Assembly (NCBI GenBank): GCA_035763745.1
Contig: DASUAO010000023.1
Coordinates: 1-64,000 of the forward strand
Direction of reading: 5' to 3'
DNA: 64,000 nucleotides
Source: DASUAO01 sp035763745
GTDB taxonomy: Bacteria > Actinomycetota > Acidimicrobiia > IMCC26256 > PALSA-555
The stretch's first letter is position 1. Each line of letters begins with the position of its first letter. Under the pieces are notes generated by a model. The model saw nothing but the letters and a program-made list of their open reading frames with translations. It searched no databases and was not told where the DNA came from. Of this stretch, positions 1 through 8,740 are shown one piece after another. Made by a program: the position numbers and the translations under genes.

Positions 1-34
1 CATGCCGAGCGCGACACCGGCAGGTTCGGGATGG

Positions 35-1339
35 TCACCACCGTGAGCGTCGAGGCGTGCCCCGTGCGTGCGTCGGCAACCCCCACTGACGGCGGGTTGC
101 CGACGCCGAAACGCGAGGGACGCCGTCGACGATCTCGGGGAGCCGGCCGAGGTAGCGCACGACACCGTCGACCGCGGTGTCGGCCCACGTGGAGTGGAAC
201 ACGTCGAACGCATGGGGAGCCCCCGGGAGCTCGACGAGGACTGCCTCGACACCCGCATCCTGGAGGAGCGTCGCGAGGCGGCGCGCCTGCTCGAGCGGGA
301 CGAGGTTGTCGATCGTCCCGTGGATCAGCAGGAACGGCGGCGCGTCGGGGGTCACGTTGTGCAGGGGCGACGCGTCGCGATACGCGGCCCGTTCCTCCGG
401 GGTGCGGGTGTGCGCGCCGACGACCATGTGGCCCATGAACGACGAGATCCGACGCCCGAGGCGCGATCCGGCATGGGTGAAGAGCTCCTCGAGGTCGTAC
501 GCGCCGTAGATGGGGACGCTCGCAGCGACCGACGTGTCGACGTCCTCGAAGCCGGGCTGATACCGGGGGTCGTTCGCGGTGAGCGCGACCATCGCCGCGA
601 GGTGGCCGCCGGCCGAGCCGCCGGTGACCACGACCCGGTCGGGATCACCGCCGTACTCGGCGATGTGCTCGCGGATCCAGCGGAGCGCGAGCTTGCAGTC
701 GACGAGATGATCGGGGTACTTGGAACGGGGGCTGAGCCGGTAGTTGATCGCGACACAGACCCAGCCGGCCGCGGCCAACGCGTTCATCAACGGCCGACCC
801 TGGGTGTTCTTCGTCCCGACCATCCACGCTCCACCGTGGATCTGCAGCAGCACCGGCGCGTTCCGGGCTCCGGAGGCGGGGCGGTGGATGTCGAGCAGGT
901 GGCGGTGGCCGGCCTCGTCGGCATAGCGGATCCCCTTGATGCGCTCGACGGCGCGACTGCGCATCGACATCGGGAGGATGATCGAACGAGGGGTGCGGCG
1001 GATGCGCCGACGGGGCTCGAGCTCGAGCAACGAGAGGGCATCGTCGAACGCACGGACACCGGCACGAGCCCGGCTCCACTGCCAGCCCAGGCCCACCATC
1101 GCGGCGACGACCAACGCGAGTCCCACCCAGCCCGGCCAGTCGTCGAGCGCACCCATCGCGACGAGGACGTAGGTGGTGGCCGGGATCAGCACGAGCCACC
1201 AGGTGACGAGCCCGGCGCCGAGCCACGAGACGAAGAACGTGGGGAAGAGCAGCATCCAGTGACGGACCGCGACCAGGGCCGGTGTCGTGATGAGGGCCAG
1301 GACGATGCCGACCGCGAACAGCACCCAGGAGACGGTCAT
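35..1339 (-). CDS. Membrane-anchored alpha/beta hydrolase (HSL/esterase family IV)
   Basis: A 434-residue hydrolase, probably a carboxylesterase or lipase. The first 90 or so residues hold about three hydrophobic segments, so the catalytic domain is probably membrane-tethered. The hydrolase domain shows an oxyanion-hole HGG (LLQIHGGAWMVG), a nucleophile elbow GGSAGGH, an acid in HGTIDNLVP and a histidine in GAPHAF, which together give the HSL-type triad. The start at 1339 (ATG) overlaps the TGA of the upstream deacetylase gene as ATGA, implying translational coupling; a longer in-frame start at 1408 exists but ignores this overlap. The substrate cannot be told from sequence. Confidence 0.85.
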   Translation of the reverse strand: MTVSWVLFAVGIVLALITTPALVAVRHWMLLFPTFFVSWLGAGLVTWWLVLIPATTYVLVAMGALDDWPGWVGLALVVAAMVGLGWQWSRARAGVRAFDDALSLLELEPRRRIRRTPRSIILPMSMRSRAVERIKGIRYADEAGHRHLLDIHRPASGARNAPVLLQIHGGAWMVGTKNTQGRPLMNALAAAGWVCVAINYRLSPRSKYPDHLVDCKLALRWIREHIAEYGGDPDRVVVTGGSAGGHLAAMVALTANDPRYQPGFEDVDTSVAASVPIYGAYDLEELFTHAGSRLGRRISSFMGHMVVGAHTRTPEERAAYRDASPLHNVTPDAPPFLLIHGTIDNLVPLEQARRLATLLQDAGVEAVLVELPGAPHAFDVFHSTWADTAVDGVVRYLGRLPEIVDGVPRVSASATRRQWGLPTHARGTPRRSRW

Positions 1340-2151
1340 TCCGGGTGCTCGTCCGGGAAGAGCGAGTCCTCCCGCGTTCCGGGAGGCGCGCCGCGACGGA
1401 CGAACCACTCGGTGCCGAAGACGGCCGCGAACGCCTCGTCGGGCATCGCGAGGAAGAACGAGGTCTCGTCGACCTGGCTCGCGTGTGCGGCGAGCGCATT
1501 GCGCTTGGTCACGACGAACTCCGAGACGTCGACCGCGGTCGTGATCTGCGACGCGGGGAGTCCCATCGTGATGTCGTCGGGATCCTCGATCCCCTCGGGG
1601 ATCTCGGCGCCGTTGGTGCGGAGCTCGTCGTAGCGTTCGCGTGCGATCGTCTGGATGTGGTCGCGGTTCATCGTCGCTTCGTACACGCGTGGCGTCGCGG
1701 CGAGCTCGCCGGCGCGCGCGCCGACCCGGTGCACCTGGATGTGGTCGGGATGTCCGTAGTTGCCGTTCTCGTCGTAGATCGTGAGCACCTCGGCGTCCTC
1801 CTCGCGGAGGATCGCCGCGACGCGCGCGGCGACTTCCTCGACGTCAGCGGACCAGAACGAGCCCTCTGCGTGGTTGTCGTCGGTGTCGACCATCCCGGAG
1901 TCCCGGTACCCGAGCCACTCGATCCGAGCGATGCCCAGGATCTCCGCGGCCGTCTCGGTCTCCCGCACTCGGCGCTCGAAGAGCGTCTCGCCGGGGTCGA
2001 GGAAGCCGTCGGCGACCTCACCGACCTCACCGCCGGTCGCGACGACCAGCACCACCCGGTGCCCGGCGGCAGCCGCCTGCGCGATCACACCGCCCGTGGC
2101 GATGCACTCGTCGTCGGGATGGGCGTGGAGGCTCACGAGGGTGCCGGGCAC
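1336..2151 (-). CDS. PIG-L family LmbE-like N-acetylglucosamine deacetylase
   Basis: A zinc-dependent deacetylase-like protein of the PIG-L/LmbE family, which in actinobacteria includes MshB and Mca of mycothiol metabolism. The zinc signature HAHPDDE lies close to the N-terminus, with the second motif GHPDHIQVHRVG in the middle of the protein. The chosen start is a GTG at 2151, just before the first beta strand. An ATG at 2253 would add 34 unlike-family residues and would begin inside the palindrome at 2239-2252, so I consider it less likely. The gene overlaps the esterase gene by 4 bp. Whether it acts on mycothiol precursors or another GlcNAc conjugate is open. Confidence 0.82.
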   Translation of the reverse strand: MPGTLVSLHAHPDDECIATGGVIAQAAAAGHRVVLVVATGGEVGEVADGFLDPGETLFERRVRETETAAEILGIARIEWLGYRDSGMVDTDDNHAEGSFWSADVEEVAARVAAILREEDAEVLTIYDENGNYGHPDHIQVHRVGARAGELAATPRVYEATMNRDHIQTIARERYDELRTNGAEIPEGIEDPDDITMGLPASQITTAVDVSEFVVTKRNALAAHASQVDETSFFLAMPDEAFAAVFGTEWFVRRGAPPGTREDSLFPDEHPE

Positions 2152-2237
2152 GCTCCCATGGTCGCGCACCCGACGCGCACGCTCGGGAGCCGGTCGACAG
2201 GAGTCGATGCCGCGCCGCCTCGCCACGGGGGGTGAAC

Positions 2238-2266
2238 CTGACGTCTGCGTCATTCCTGGCTAGAGT
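2238..2266 (+). promoter_or_regulatory. Promoter with TGAC-N6-GTCA operator for the first Liv operon
   Basis: TGACGTCTGCGTCA at 2239-2252 fits the TGAC-N6-GTCA pattern seen upstream of six other units here. It is followed 8 bp later by a TANNNT -10 box (TAGAGT, 2261-2266). The operator therefore overlaps the -35 zone of the promoter for the gene starting at 2328. Confidence 0.55.
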
Positions 2267-2327
2267 GCCGCCGTCGACGGAGACAGCAGTCTCCCGTGGC
2301 ACTGGACTCGGAACCGGGGGGATACCG

Positions 2328-3686
2328 ATGCGCCGGATCATCTCGCTCGTGGCAGCCGCCACGATGCTCGTCACCACCGCGGGGGTCGCCACCGTCGGCG
2401 CCCAGGGGAACGATCGACCGGGCGTGACCAAGTCCGAGATCCGGGTCGGTGGCCTCGCGAGCCCCGTCAGCGTCCTCAACGTGCCGTACAAAGACGGCTT
2501 CGACGGGGTGCAGGCCTACTTCGACCTGATCAACAAGCAGGGCGGGGTGTTCGGCCGGAAGCTGAAGCTCGTCGCCCAGCTCGACGACCAGGGCGCGCCA
2601 TCCGGGAACATCCGGGCGATCCGCACGCTCGTCGAGGAGAAGAAGGTCTTCGCCGTCATGCCGATGATGTCGAACTCCTTCGCCGGCGGGTCGTACCTCG
2701 CCGAGAACAACGTCCCGACGTTCGGCATCAACGTCGACGCCGGCTGGTGCGGCACCACGGCCGAGCAGGAGGCCGTCGAGGCGGCCGTCAAGGCGGGTGA
2801 CCTGTCGGCGCAGTGCCCTCGCAGCACGCTCTTCGGTGAGAAGGGCTCGTTCCTCTGCTTCACGTGTCCGTCGATCGCACCGGCGTTCATCGCCCAGTCC
2901 AAGGGTCTCACCAAGGGCGCGATCTTCACCTACACGCACCCGTCCTCCACGCGGTGCGCCGAGGGCACCGAGTTCTCGTTCGAGAAGTACGGGATCGATC
3001 TCGTGTTCGAGGACAAGTCGCTCGAATTCGGGTTCACCGACGTGAGCTCCGACATCCAGGCCATGAAGGACGCCGGCGCAGAGTTCGTCGCCACGTGCAT
3101 GGACTTCGGCGGCGCGTTCAAGATCTCCGAAGGTCTGCGCCAGGCCGGCATCGACGACGTGGTCTTCTATGCGCCCGAGGGCTACCGCGACGAGACGATC
3201 GACAAGTTCGGAGACCGCCTCAACAACTGGGTCTTCGGGCTCTCGTGGTGGCCATGGCAGGAGAAGCAGGGCATGCCCAAGGCCGTCAAGCAGTACCTCG
3301 CCGCGATGAAGAAGCGGGGGATCAGCCCGAGCGAGCAGAGCCAGGCCGGCTGGATGAACGCGATGCTGTTCGTCGAGGGTCTGAAGCAGGCGGGCAAGGA
3401 CTTCACTCAGGCGTCGCTCGTCGAGGCGATCAACAACCTCACCGACTGGAACTACAACGGCATGCGGCCGGACATCGACTGGGGTCAGGATGGCCACGGT
3501 GCCGGTCGCGAGGCGTGCGCGGCCTACGTCGAGGCGGTCGACGGCAAGTTCGTGCCCCGGTTCGGGAAGCCCGGTCAGCCGTTCGTGTGCTTCCCGGAGA
3601 ACCCGCTGCCCGAAAACCTCGACAGCCCGTGGTACAAGCCGCTGAAGCCCGGAGAGGAAGACCCGGCTGCGGCGTTGACGCCGTAG
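2328..3686 (+). CDS. Liv-type ABC transporter substrate-binding protein
   Basis: A periplasmic-binding-protein type I receptor (Peripla_BP_6/LivK class), 452 residues, exported by an N-terminal signal peptide (MRRIISLVAAATMLVTTAGV, probable cleavage near VGAQG). There is no lipobox cysteine, so it is probably free or held by another contact. The mature part starts with the family-typical GVTKSEIRVGG. ATG 2328 is preceded by a GGGGGGA ribosome-binding site (2316-2322); the upstream ATG at 2232 lies before the -10 box and is rejected. It heads an operon with a fused permease and two ATPases. The ligand is unknown; the surrounding acyl-CoA genes suggest organic acids or lipid fragments as readily as amino acids. 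Confidence 0.9.
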   Translation: MRRIISLVAAATMLVTTAGVATVGAQGNDRPGVTKSEIRVGGLASPVSVLNVPYKDGFDGVQAYFDLINKQGGVFGRKLKLVAQLDDQGAPSGNIRAIRTLVEEKKVFAVMPMMSNSFAGGSYLAENNVPTFGINVDAGWCGTTAEQEAVEAAVKAGDLSAQCPRSTLFGEKGSFLCFTCPSIAPAFIAQSKGLTKGAIFTYTHPSSTRCAEGTEFSFEKYGIDLVFEDKSLEFGFTDVSSDIQAMKDAGAEFVATCMDFGGAFKISEGLRQAGIDDVVFYAPEGYRDETIDKFGDRLNNWVFGLSWWPWQEKQGMPKAVKQYLAAMKKRGISPSEQSQAGWMNAMLFVEGLKQAGKDFTQASLVEAINNLTDWNYNGMRPDIDWGQDGHGAGREACAAYVEAVDGKFVPRFGKPGQPFVCFPENPLPENLDSPWYKPLKPGEEDPAAALTP

Positions 3687-3733
3687 TCGCCGTCGCGCCA
3701 GGGAGGACGAGACCGACGGAGTAGGTCGCTACC

Positions 3734-6472
3734 TTGGATCAAGTCATCCAGTGGGTCATCGAGGGCGCGCCCGTCGGGTGCGTGTACGCCCTCGTCGCCG
3801 TCGGCCTCGTCCTCACCTACAAGACCTCCGGGGTCTTCAACCTCGCCTTCAGCGCCCAGGCGTTCGCCGCCGGCGCGGTTTTCTACGAGATCGTCGCGAA
3901 CCAGGACCAGCCGCTGTGGTTCGGCTTCGTGATCGCGGTGTTCGTGTTCGGGCCCCTGTTCGGGCTCCTGCTGGACCGGGCGCTGTTCCGCTACATGCGG
4001 ACCGCGTCGTGGCAGGTGAAGCTGGTCACCGCGCTCGGGCTGCTCATCTCGCTGCCCGAGATCGTCAAGTTCTTCTTCGGTCAGCAGCCCGGGCTCGCGC
4101 CGCCGAGCGTCGCCCCGCTGTTCGGCGTCGACGCGTTCAAGGTGTTCGACATCGGCGGCTACGTCGTCTCGGCGGACCGGATGGCCACCGTGGTCGTGAC
4201 ACTCGTCGCAGTCGTGCTCCTCGGCCTGATGTTCCGGTACACCGCGGTCGGGTTGCAGATGCGGGCGGTCGTCGAGAGCCCGCGGATGGTCGAGCTCGCG
4301 GGTGTCGACTCCGACCGGGTGAGCATGGTGTCGTGGATGCTCTCCAGCGTCTTCGCGAGCCTCGCCGGGATCCTGCTCGCCCCGCTGTACTTCGAGCTGA
4401 ACGGCAACCTCTACACGTTGCTCATCGTCGCCGCGATCGCCGCTGCGGCGGTCGGGCGGTTCTCGAGCATCCCGCTGACCCTGGTGGGCGGGCTGCTGAT
4501 GGGCATCGGGGAGCGGGGGCTCCCTGACGTCATCGGCGTGACCAGCGACTTCGCCCAGGACCTGCGGCCGTCGTTCCCCTTCCTGCTCCTCTTCGTGTTG
4601 CTCGTGTTCTGGCCCAAGCTGCGGGAGAGTCGAGCGGTCACCGATCCGCTCGCCGGCGTCGACCCGCCCCCGCCGTCGATGGCCCACGAGTACAAGGATG
4701 CCGCGCTCCAGCGGGCGTCCAAGATCATGTTCGCGGTCTTCATCGGCGTCTTCTTGCTGGTGATGGTCACGATCGTGAGCCCGCTCTGGGTGACCCGGAT
4801 CACCGACGCCCTCGCGCTCGCCGTCGTGTTCCTCTCCATCACGATCTTCACCGGCCTCGGCGGCCAGATCTCGCTCGCGCAGGCCACTTTCGCCGGGTTC
4901 GGCGGGTTCGCGATGGCGAACTTCGCGACCGATCTCGACGTCCCGGTGCTGCTCGCCGCGGTGATCGGAGCGGTGATCGCGGCCGCATGCGGCGCGCTGT
5001 TCGTGTTGCTGATCGACGGGCTCCCCGCCGCGATCGGCCGACTCCGGGGCCGAGCGGTGGGTCGGCTGTCCGGGCTGTACCTGTCGCTCGCCACACTCGC
5101 GTTCGCGCTCATGGCCGAGCGGGTCATCTTCCGCCGCGAGGAGATCTCGAACGGCGAGTTCGGCATCGACGTCAAGCGCCCCGACTTCGTGACCGGCGAC
5201 GACTTCCTGCACCACGACCGGAAGTGGTTCCTCGTCGTCTTCGCGATCTTCGCGATCGTCGGCTTCGCGGTGATCCTCATCCGCAAGGGGACGACCGGTC
5301 GCTACCTGGCCGCGCTCCGGGGGAGCGAGACGGCCGCCGCGTCGATCGGGATCAACGCGACCTCGCTCCGGATCACGATGTTCGCGCTCTCGGCCGGCGT
5401 CGCGGGCCTGGGTGGCGCACTGATCGGGATCTCGCAGGGGAAGGTCGAGCCCGTCGCGACGTATCCCGCCCTCTTCGGCGTCGTCTGGGTCGTGCTCGTG
5501 GTGACGCTCGGGTCGCGCACCGTGGACGGTGCGGTGAACGCCGCGCTGGGCTTCATCGTCTTCCAGTGGTTGCTCGAAGCACTCGGGTTCCCCCCGACGA
5601 TCGCCGTCATCGGGTTCGGGCTCGGTGCGATCACGTACGCGCGCCACCCCGAGGGCATCGTCGAGTTCCAGACCCGCAAGAGCATCCTGCGGACCGTGCG
5701 CCAGGGGGCTCTCGCGACGCGGGCGAAGGAGCTCGCCGCTGCCGGCACCCTCCCCGAGGGCTTCCGACCCGCGCGCTACGTGGTCCTGCCCGTGCTCGCC
5801 GGGCCGCTCGGCTACCTGCTCTACGTGCTCGGCCGCAGTGCGATCCAGGGCCACTGGGTGACCGTGCACAGCGGGACGCTCCTGTTGTTCATCGTGCCGA
5901 GCCTGGTCTTCCTGCTGGGATGGATCGTCCTCAGCGACCACCGGTTCCGTCGGCTCGGAGGTGTGCAGCGCGGACCGCTCCTCCTCGCGGCGGGAGGCGG
6001 CGCGGGCGCGCTCATGGGCCTGCTCTTCGCGAGCCGGGACTGGGTGCCCCACGCCGGCCTGCTCGAGTGCCTGCTGGTCGGTGTTCCTGCCGGGATCGCC
6101 GGGGTCGCCTTCATCCTGCTGCCCGTGCACGTGCAGATGATCGCCCGGAGACGCGGGTGGCTCACGAGCCCGATCACCTGGCACGACGGTCGCGCCCCGC
6201 TCGGCTTCGTGCTCATCGGGACGTACCTCTTCTTCCGCACCGGGGTCGAGCCGGGGGTCTCCGACGCCAGTCCGATCGACCACGGGTTCCCGCCGGCGGG
6301 TTGGCCGGTGTTCTTCGTGGTGAGCCTGTTCGTGATCGTGTGGATCCAGTGGGTCACAGCTGTGCAGAGCGCCGCGAACGAGCTCGCCGTCGGCGGCGAG
6401 AGCTATGAGCCCCCGGCCGAACGGGTGGCGACGAGCGTCCGCGCCGAGTCCCCTGCGGGAGCGCCGGCATGA
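3734..6472 (+). CDS. Fused LivH-LivM permease with extra C-terminal membrane domain
   Basis: A 912-residue branched-chain-amino-acid-type ABC permease in which LivH (about residues 1-295) and LivM (about 325-640) are joined in one chain. Recognisable family segments are GCVYALVAVGLVLTYKTSG and FNLAFSAQAF in the LivH half, and GLGGQISLAQATFAGFG in the LivM half. The final 270 residues contain about six more hydrophobic segments that are not part of either domain and that I do not recognise. The start is TTG at 3734, 47 nt after the binding-protein gene. The stop overlaps livG as ATGA. Confidence 0.88.
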   Translation: MDQVIQWVIEGAPVGCVYALVAVGLVLTYKTSGVFNLAFSAQAFAAGAVFYEIVANQDQPLWFGFVIAVFVFGPLFGLLLDRALFRYMRTASWQVKLVTALGLLISLPEIVKFFFGQQPGLAPPSVAPLFGVDAFKVFDIGGYVVSADRMATVVVTLVAVVLLGLMFRYTAVGLQMRAVVESPRMVELAGVDSDRVSMVSWMLSSVFASLAGILLAPLYFELNGNLYTLLIVAAIAAAAVGRFSSIPLTLVGGLLMGIGERGLPDVIGVTSDFAQDLRPSFPFLLLFVLLVFWPKLRESRAVTDPLAGVDPPPPSMAHEYKDAALQRASKIMFAVFIGVFLLVMVTIVSPLWVTRITDALALAVVFLSITIFTGLGGQISLAQATFAGFGGFAMANFATDLDVPVLLAAVIGAVIAAACGALFVLLIDGLPAAIGRLRGRAVGRLSGLYLSLATLAFALMAERVIFRREEISNGEFGIDVKRPDFVTGDDFLHHDRKWFLVVFAIFAIVGFAVILIRKGTTGRYLAALRGSETAAASIGINATSLRITMFALSAGVAGLGGALIGISQGKVEPVATYPALFGVVWVVLVVTLGSRTVDGAVNAALGFIVFQWLLEALGFPPTIAVIGFGLGAITYARHPEGIVEFQTRKSILRTVRQGALATRAKELAAAGTLPEGFRPARYVVLPVLAGPLGYLLYVLGRSAIQGHWVTVHSGTLLLFIVPSLVFLLGWIVLSDHRFRRLGGVQRGPLLLAAGGGAGALMGLLFASRDWVPHAGLLECLLVGVPAGIAGVAFILLPVHVQMIARRRGWLTSPITWHDGRAPLGFVLIGTYLFFRTGVEPGVSDASPIDHGFPPAGWPVFFVVSLFVIVWIQWVTAVQSAANELAVGGESYEPPAERVATSVRAESPAGAPA

Positions 6473-7272
6473 GCGTCCAGGACCTCACCGCGGGTACCGG
6501 CGGCGGACGCGGCCGGATGGGCCTGCTCGAGGCCGTCGGAATCACGAAGCGCTTCGCGGGGATCGTCGCGCTGGACTCGGTGGACCTCGACGTCGCCCAC
6601 GGCGAGATGGTGGGGCTCATCGGTCCCAACGGTGCAGGGAAGACGACCTTCTTCAACTGCCTGCTCGGCATGGTGCGTCCCGACGCAGGAACGGTGCGCC
6701 TCGACGGGGTCGACATCAGCGGCCTCCCCGACTATCAGCGGGCCCGCATGGGGATCGGCCGGACCTTCCAGCGCCTCGAGCTCTTCGGGGGCACGACGGT
6801 CCGGGACCACTTCCTCGTGACCGAGCGGCGCCGGAACGGGTCGGGGAGCCTCTGGAAGGACCTGCTGGGCCGGTCCGCTCCGTCGGCCGAGGAGTCGGAG
6901 CGCGTCGACCGGATGATCGATCTCCTCAACCTGCACGCCGAGGCCGACGAGCCCGTCGAGTCGCTGAGCCTCGGCCGGGGCCGTCTCGTGGAGCTCGGCC
7001 GCGCGCTCATGTCCCAGCCGAAGCTGTTGCTGCTCGACGAGCCCTCGTCGGGACTCGACGTGAAGGAGACGGCGGCGCTCGCCGAGCGGCTCCGGACCGT
7101 CCAGGCCGAGCACGAGTTCGCGGTGCTCCTGGTCGAGCACGACGTCGAGATGGTCCAGAGCCTCGTGACCCGCCTCTACGTCCTCGACTTCGGCACGATG
7201 ATCGCCGCGGGGCCGACCGAGGACGTCCTCGGAGACACGGCCGTCCGCAAGGCCTACCTGGGGGACCTGTGA
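6469..7272 (+). CDS. Liv-type ABC transporter ATP-binding protein (LivG-like)
   Basis: A 267-residue ATPase with Walker A GPNGAGKTT, a signature region ESLSLGRGRLVELG (LSLGRG in place of LSGGQ) and Walker B LLLLDEPSSGLD. The stretch after Walker A, ending RTFQRLELFGGTTVRDH, is typical of LivG. ATG 6469 overlaps the permease stop by 4 bp and its own TGA overlaps the next GTG, so the three genes are translationally coupled. It energises uptake through the fused permease. Confidence 0.92.
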   Translation: MSVQDLTAGTGGGRGRMGLLEAVGITKRFAGIVALDSVDLDVAHGEMVGLIGPNGAGKTTFFNCLLGMVRPDAGTVRLDGVDISGLPDYQRARMGIGRTFQRLELFGGTTVRDHFLVTERRRNGSGSLWKDLLGRSAPSAEESERVDRMIDLLNLHAEADEPVESLSLGRGRLVELGRALMSQPKLLLLDEPSSGLDVKETAALAERLRTVQAEHEFAVLLVEHDVEMVQSLVTRLYVLDFGTMIAAGPTEDVLGDTAVRKAYLGDL

Positions 7273-8042
7273 CGGCGACCGCGCCTGCGACAAACCCTCC
7301 GCCGGCGTCCGGGGCCCCACCGCTGCTCGAGGTCCGCGACGTCGAGGCCAGCTACGGCCCCTTCCGGTCTCTGTTCGGCGTGTCGTTCTCGATCCGCGAG
7401 GGGTCCGTGATGGCCCTCCTCGGTTCGAACGGCTCGGGCAAGACGTCGGTCGTCCGCGTGTGCTGCGGGCTCGTCGTCCCGGACTCGGGGAACCTGCTGT
7501 TCCGCGGCGACGACGTCACCGGCCGCCGGGCGTTCCGCCTCGCCCGGCTCGGGATCGTCCACGCTCCGGAGGGCCGGTCGGTCTTCGGCTCGCTCACCGT
7601 CGAGGAGAACCTGGCCCTCACCTTCCGCCAGGTCTTCGGTCGACGGGGGAGCCGCACCGCGCTCGCCACTGCCTACGAGCTGTTCCCGCGGCTCGGCGAG
7701 CGACGACGGCAGGTCGCGGGGACCCTCTCCGGCGGGGAGCAGCGGATGGTGTCGCTCGCCCGGGTGCTGGTGCACTCGCCGAAGCTGCTCATCACCGACG
7801 AGCTGTCGCTCGGCCTCGCTCCGGTGATCATCGACGAGGTGTACGAGACCCTTGCCACGATCCGCGGTGCCGGGACGTCGCTCCTGATCGTCGAGCAACA
7901 CGTGCGCCAGGCGCTGACCCTCGCCGACGACGTGGTGGTCATGTCGAAGGGCAAGGTTGCGCTCTCGGGGAGCACCGAGGAGCTCGGCGACCTGAGCGAT
8001 CGGATCCTCCCGGCCGTCCACGGCGAGTTCGTCGCCGACTGA
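7269..8042 (+). CDS. Liv-type ABC transporter ATP-binding protein (LivF-like)
   Basis: A 257-residue second ATPase of the importer. It shows Walker A GSNGSGKTS, the LivF-typical HAPEGRSVFGSLTVEENL, signature TLSGGEQRM and Walker B LLITDELSLGLAP. The GTG at 7269 overlaps the livG TGA (GTGA); the longer open frame running back to 6405 is the out-of-frame shadow of livG. This is the last gene of the operon and is followed by a strong hairpin. Confidence 0.92.
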   Translation: MTATAPATNPPPASGAPPLLEVRDVEASYGPFRSLFGVSFSIREGSVMALLGSNGSGKTSVVRVCCGLVVPDSGNLLFRGDDVTGRRAFRLARLGIVHAPEGRSVFGSLTVEENLALTFRQVFGRRGSRTALATAYELFPRLGERRRQVAGTLSGGEQRMVSLARVLVHSPKLLITDELSLGLAPVIIDEVYETLATIRGAGTSLLIVEQHVRQALTLADDVVVMSKGKVALSGSTEELGDLSDRILPAVHGEFVAD

Positions 8043-8060
8043 GCCGAGTCGGGACGCGAA

Positions 8061-8090
8061 GCGGGGCCGCCCCGACAGGGACGGCCCCGC
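8061..8090. terminator. Hairpin terminator between convergent genes
   Basis: A perfect 9-bp inverted repeat, GCGGGGCCG (8061-8069) and CGGCCCCGC (8082-8090), with a 12-nt loop. It sits between two converging genes. There is no clear T-tract on either strand, as is common in high-GC actinobacteria, so function is inferred from position and stem strength. Confidence 0.65.
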
Positions 8091-8117
8091 GTCACATGCG
8101 GTCGTGCTCGGAACGGG

Positions 8118-8669
8118 TCAGATGAGCTCGTCGAGGACGATCTCGGAGCACGGCGGCGTCTCGAGCGTCGTCGGGTCACCGAGCGCCTGCGTGTTGCACA
8201 GGGTGAGCCCCGAGACCTTCCACGTCTTGCCCTCGAGGACCGCGCCACCCGGAGGGGCGAGCCCTTCGAGGCGGGAACCTTCGATGACCAGCGTGAAGAT
8301 CACCTCTGCGGTCGTCTTGCTCTCGCAGGTGACCTCGTCGACTTCGACGTTCGTCGTCGCAGCCGCGGCCGCGTTCGCCTCGGAGCTCGCGATGAACTTG
8401 TCGAGGAGCTCCTGGCTGAACTTCTTCCCGCTCAGGTACTGGATGTACGGAGCCTTGTCCTCGACTGCGTCGGGATAGGTCGCACCATCGAGGAAGTGCG
8501 CGTACGCGTCCTCGATCGCCGCGACGGCCTTGGCCTTGGTCTTGCCGGCGCACACGATCTTCTTCGACTTCTTCTCGGCGGTCGACGCTCCGGCCGTTCC
8601 CGCGACCCCGACTGCAAGCGACGCTGCAGTCAGGACGGCGATGATCAGCGCGCCTGCTCGCTTTCGCAT
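8118..8669 (-). CDS. Secreted MTB12-like (NTF2-fold) protein
   Basis: A 183-residue exported protein with a signal peptide ending near GTAGAST. The mature part resembles the low-molecular-weight antigen MTB12/NTF2-like secreted proteins of actinobacteria in size, helix-strand pattern and the central phrase AYAHFLDGATYPDAVEDK. Four cysteines (in VCAG, TCES, LCNT and PCSE) could form two disulfides. Its start is preceded by GGGGGGACC. The promoter upstream carries the shared TGAC-N6-GTCA operator, so it may belong to the same regulon as the catabolic genes. Its function is unknown. Confidence 0.75.
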   Translation of the reverse strand: MRKRAGALIIAVLTAASLAVGVAGTAGASTAEKKSKKIVCAGKTKAKAVAAIEDAYAHFLDGATYPDAVEDKAPYIQYLSGKKFSQELLDKFIASSEANAAAAATTNVEVDEVTCESKTTAEVIFTLVIEGSRLEGLAPPGGAVLEGKTWKVSGLTLCNTQALGDPTTLETPPCSEIVLDELI

Positions 8670-8693
8670 TGGTCCCCCCTGGGTGCTCGTTGT

Positions 8694-8716
8694 CTGACGA
8701 TGGTGTCAGGAATATA
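8694..8716 (-). promoter_or_regulatory. Operator CTGAC-N6-GTCAG with -10 box for the MTB12-like gene
   Basis: CTGACGATGGTGTCAG (8694-8709) has the 14-bp TGAC-N6-GTCA core at 8695-8708. On the minus strand a TATATT -10 box occupies 8716-8711, placing the operator over the expected transcription start. That arrangement would give simple repression. Confidence 0.6.
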
Positions 8717-8740
8717 TCCCTGCTGTCGCGCGTGCGGTAG

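Noticed and set aside
1..34. Possible start (ATG on the minus strand at 1-3) of a gene leaving the window
   Set aside because: Only three bases of the putative frame are inside the window, so nothing can be supported.
3575..6283. 902-codon open frame antisense to the first LivHM gene
   Set aside because: Glu/Arg/His-rich translation with no family resemblance; the plus-strand permease explains the DNA.
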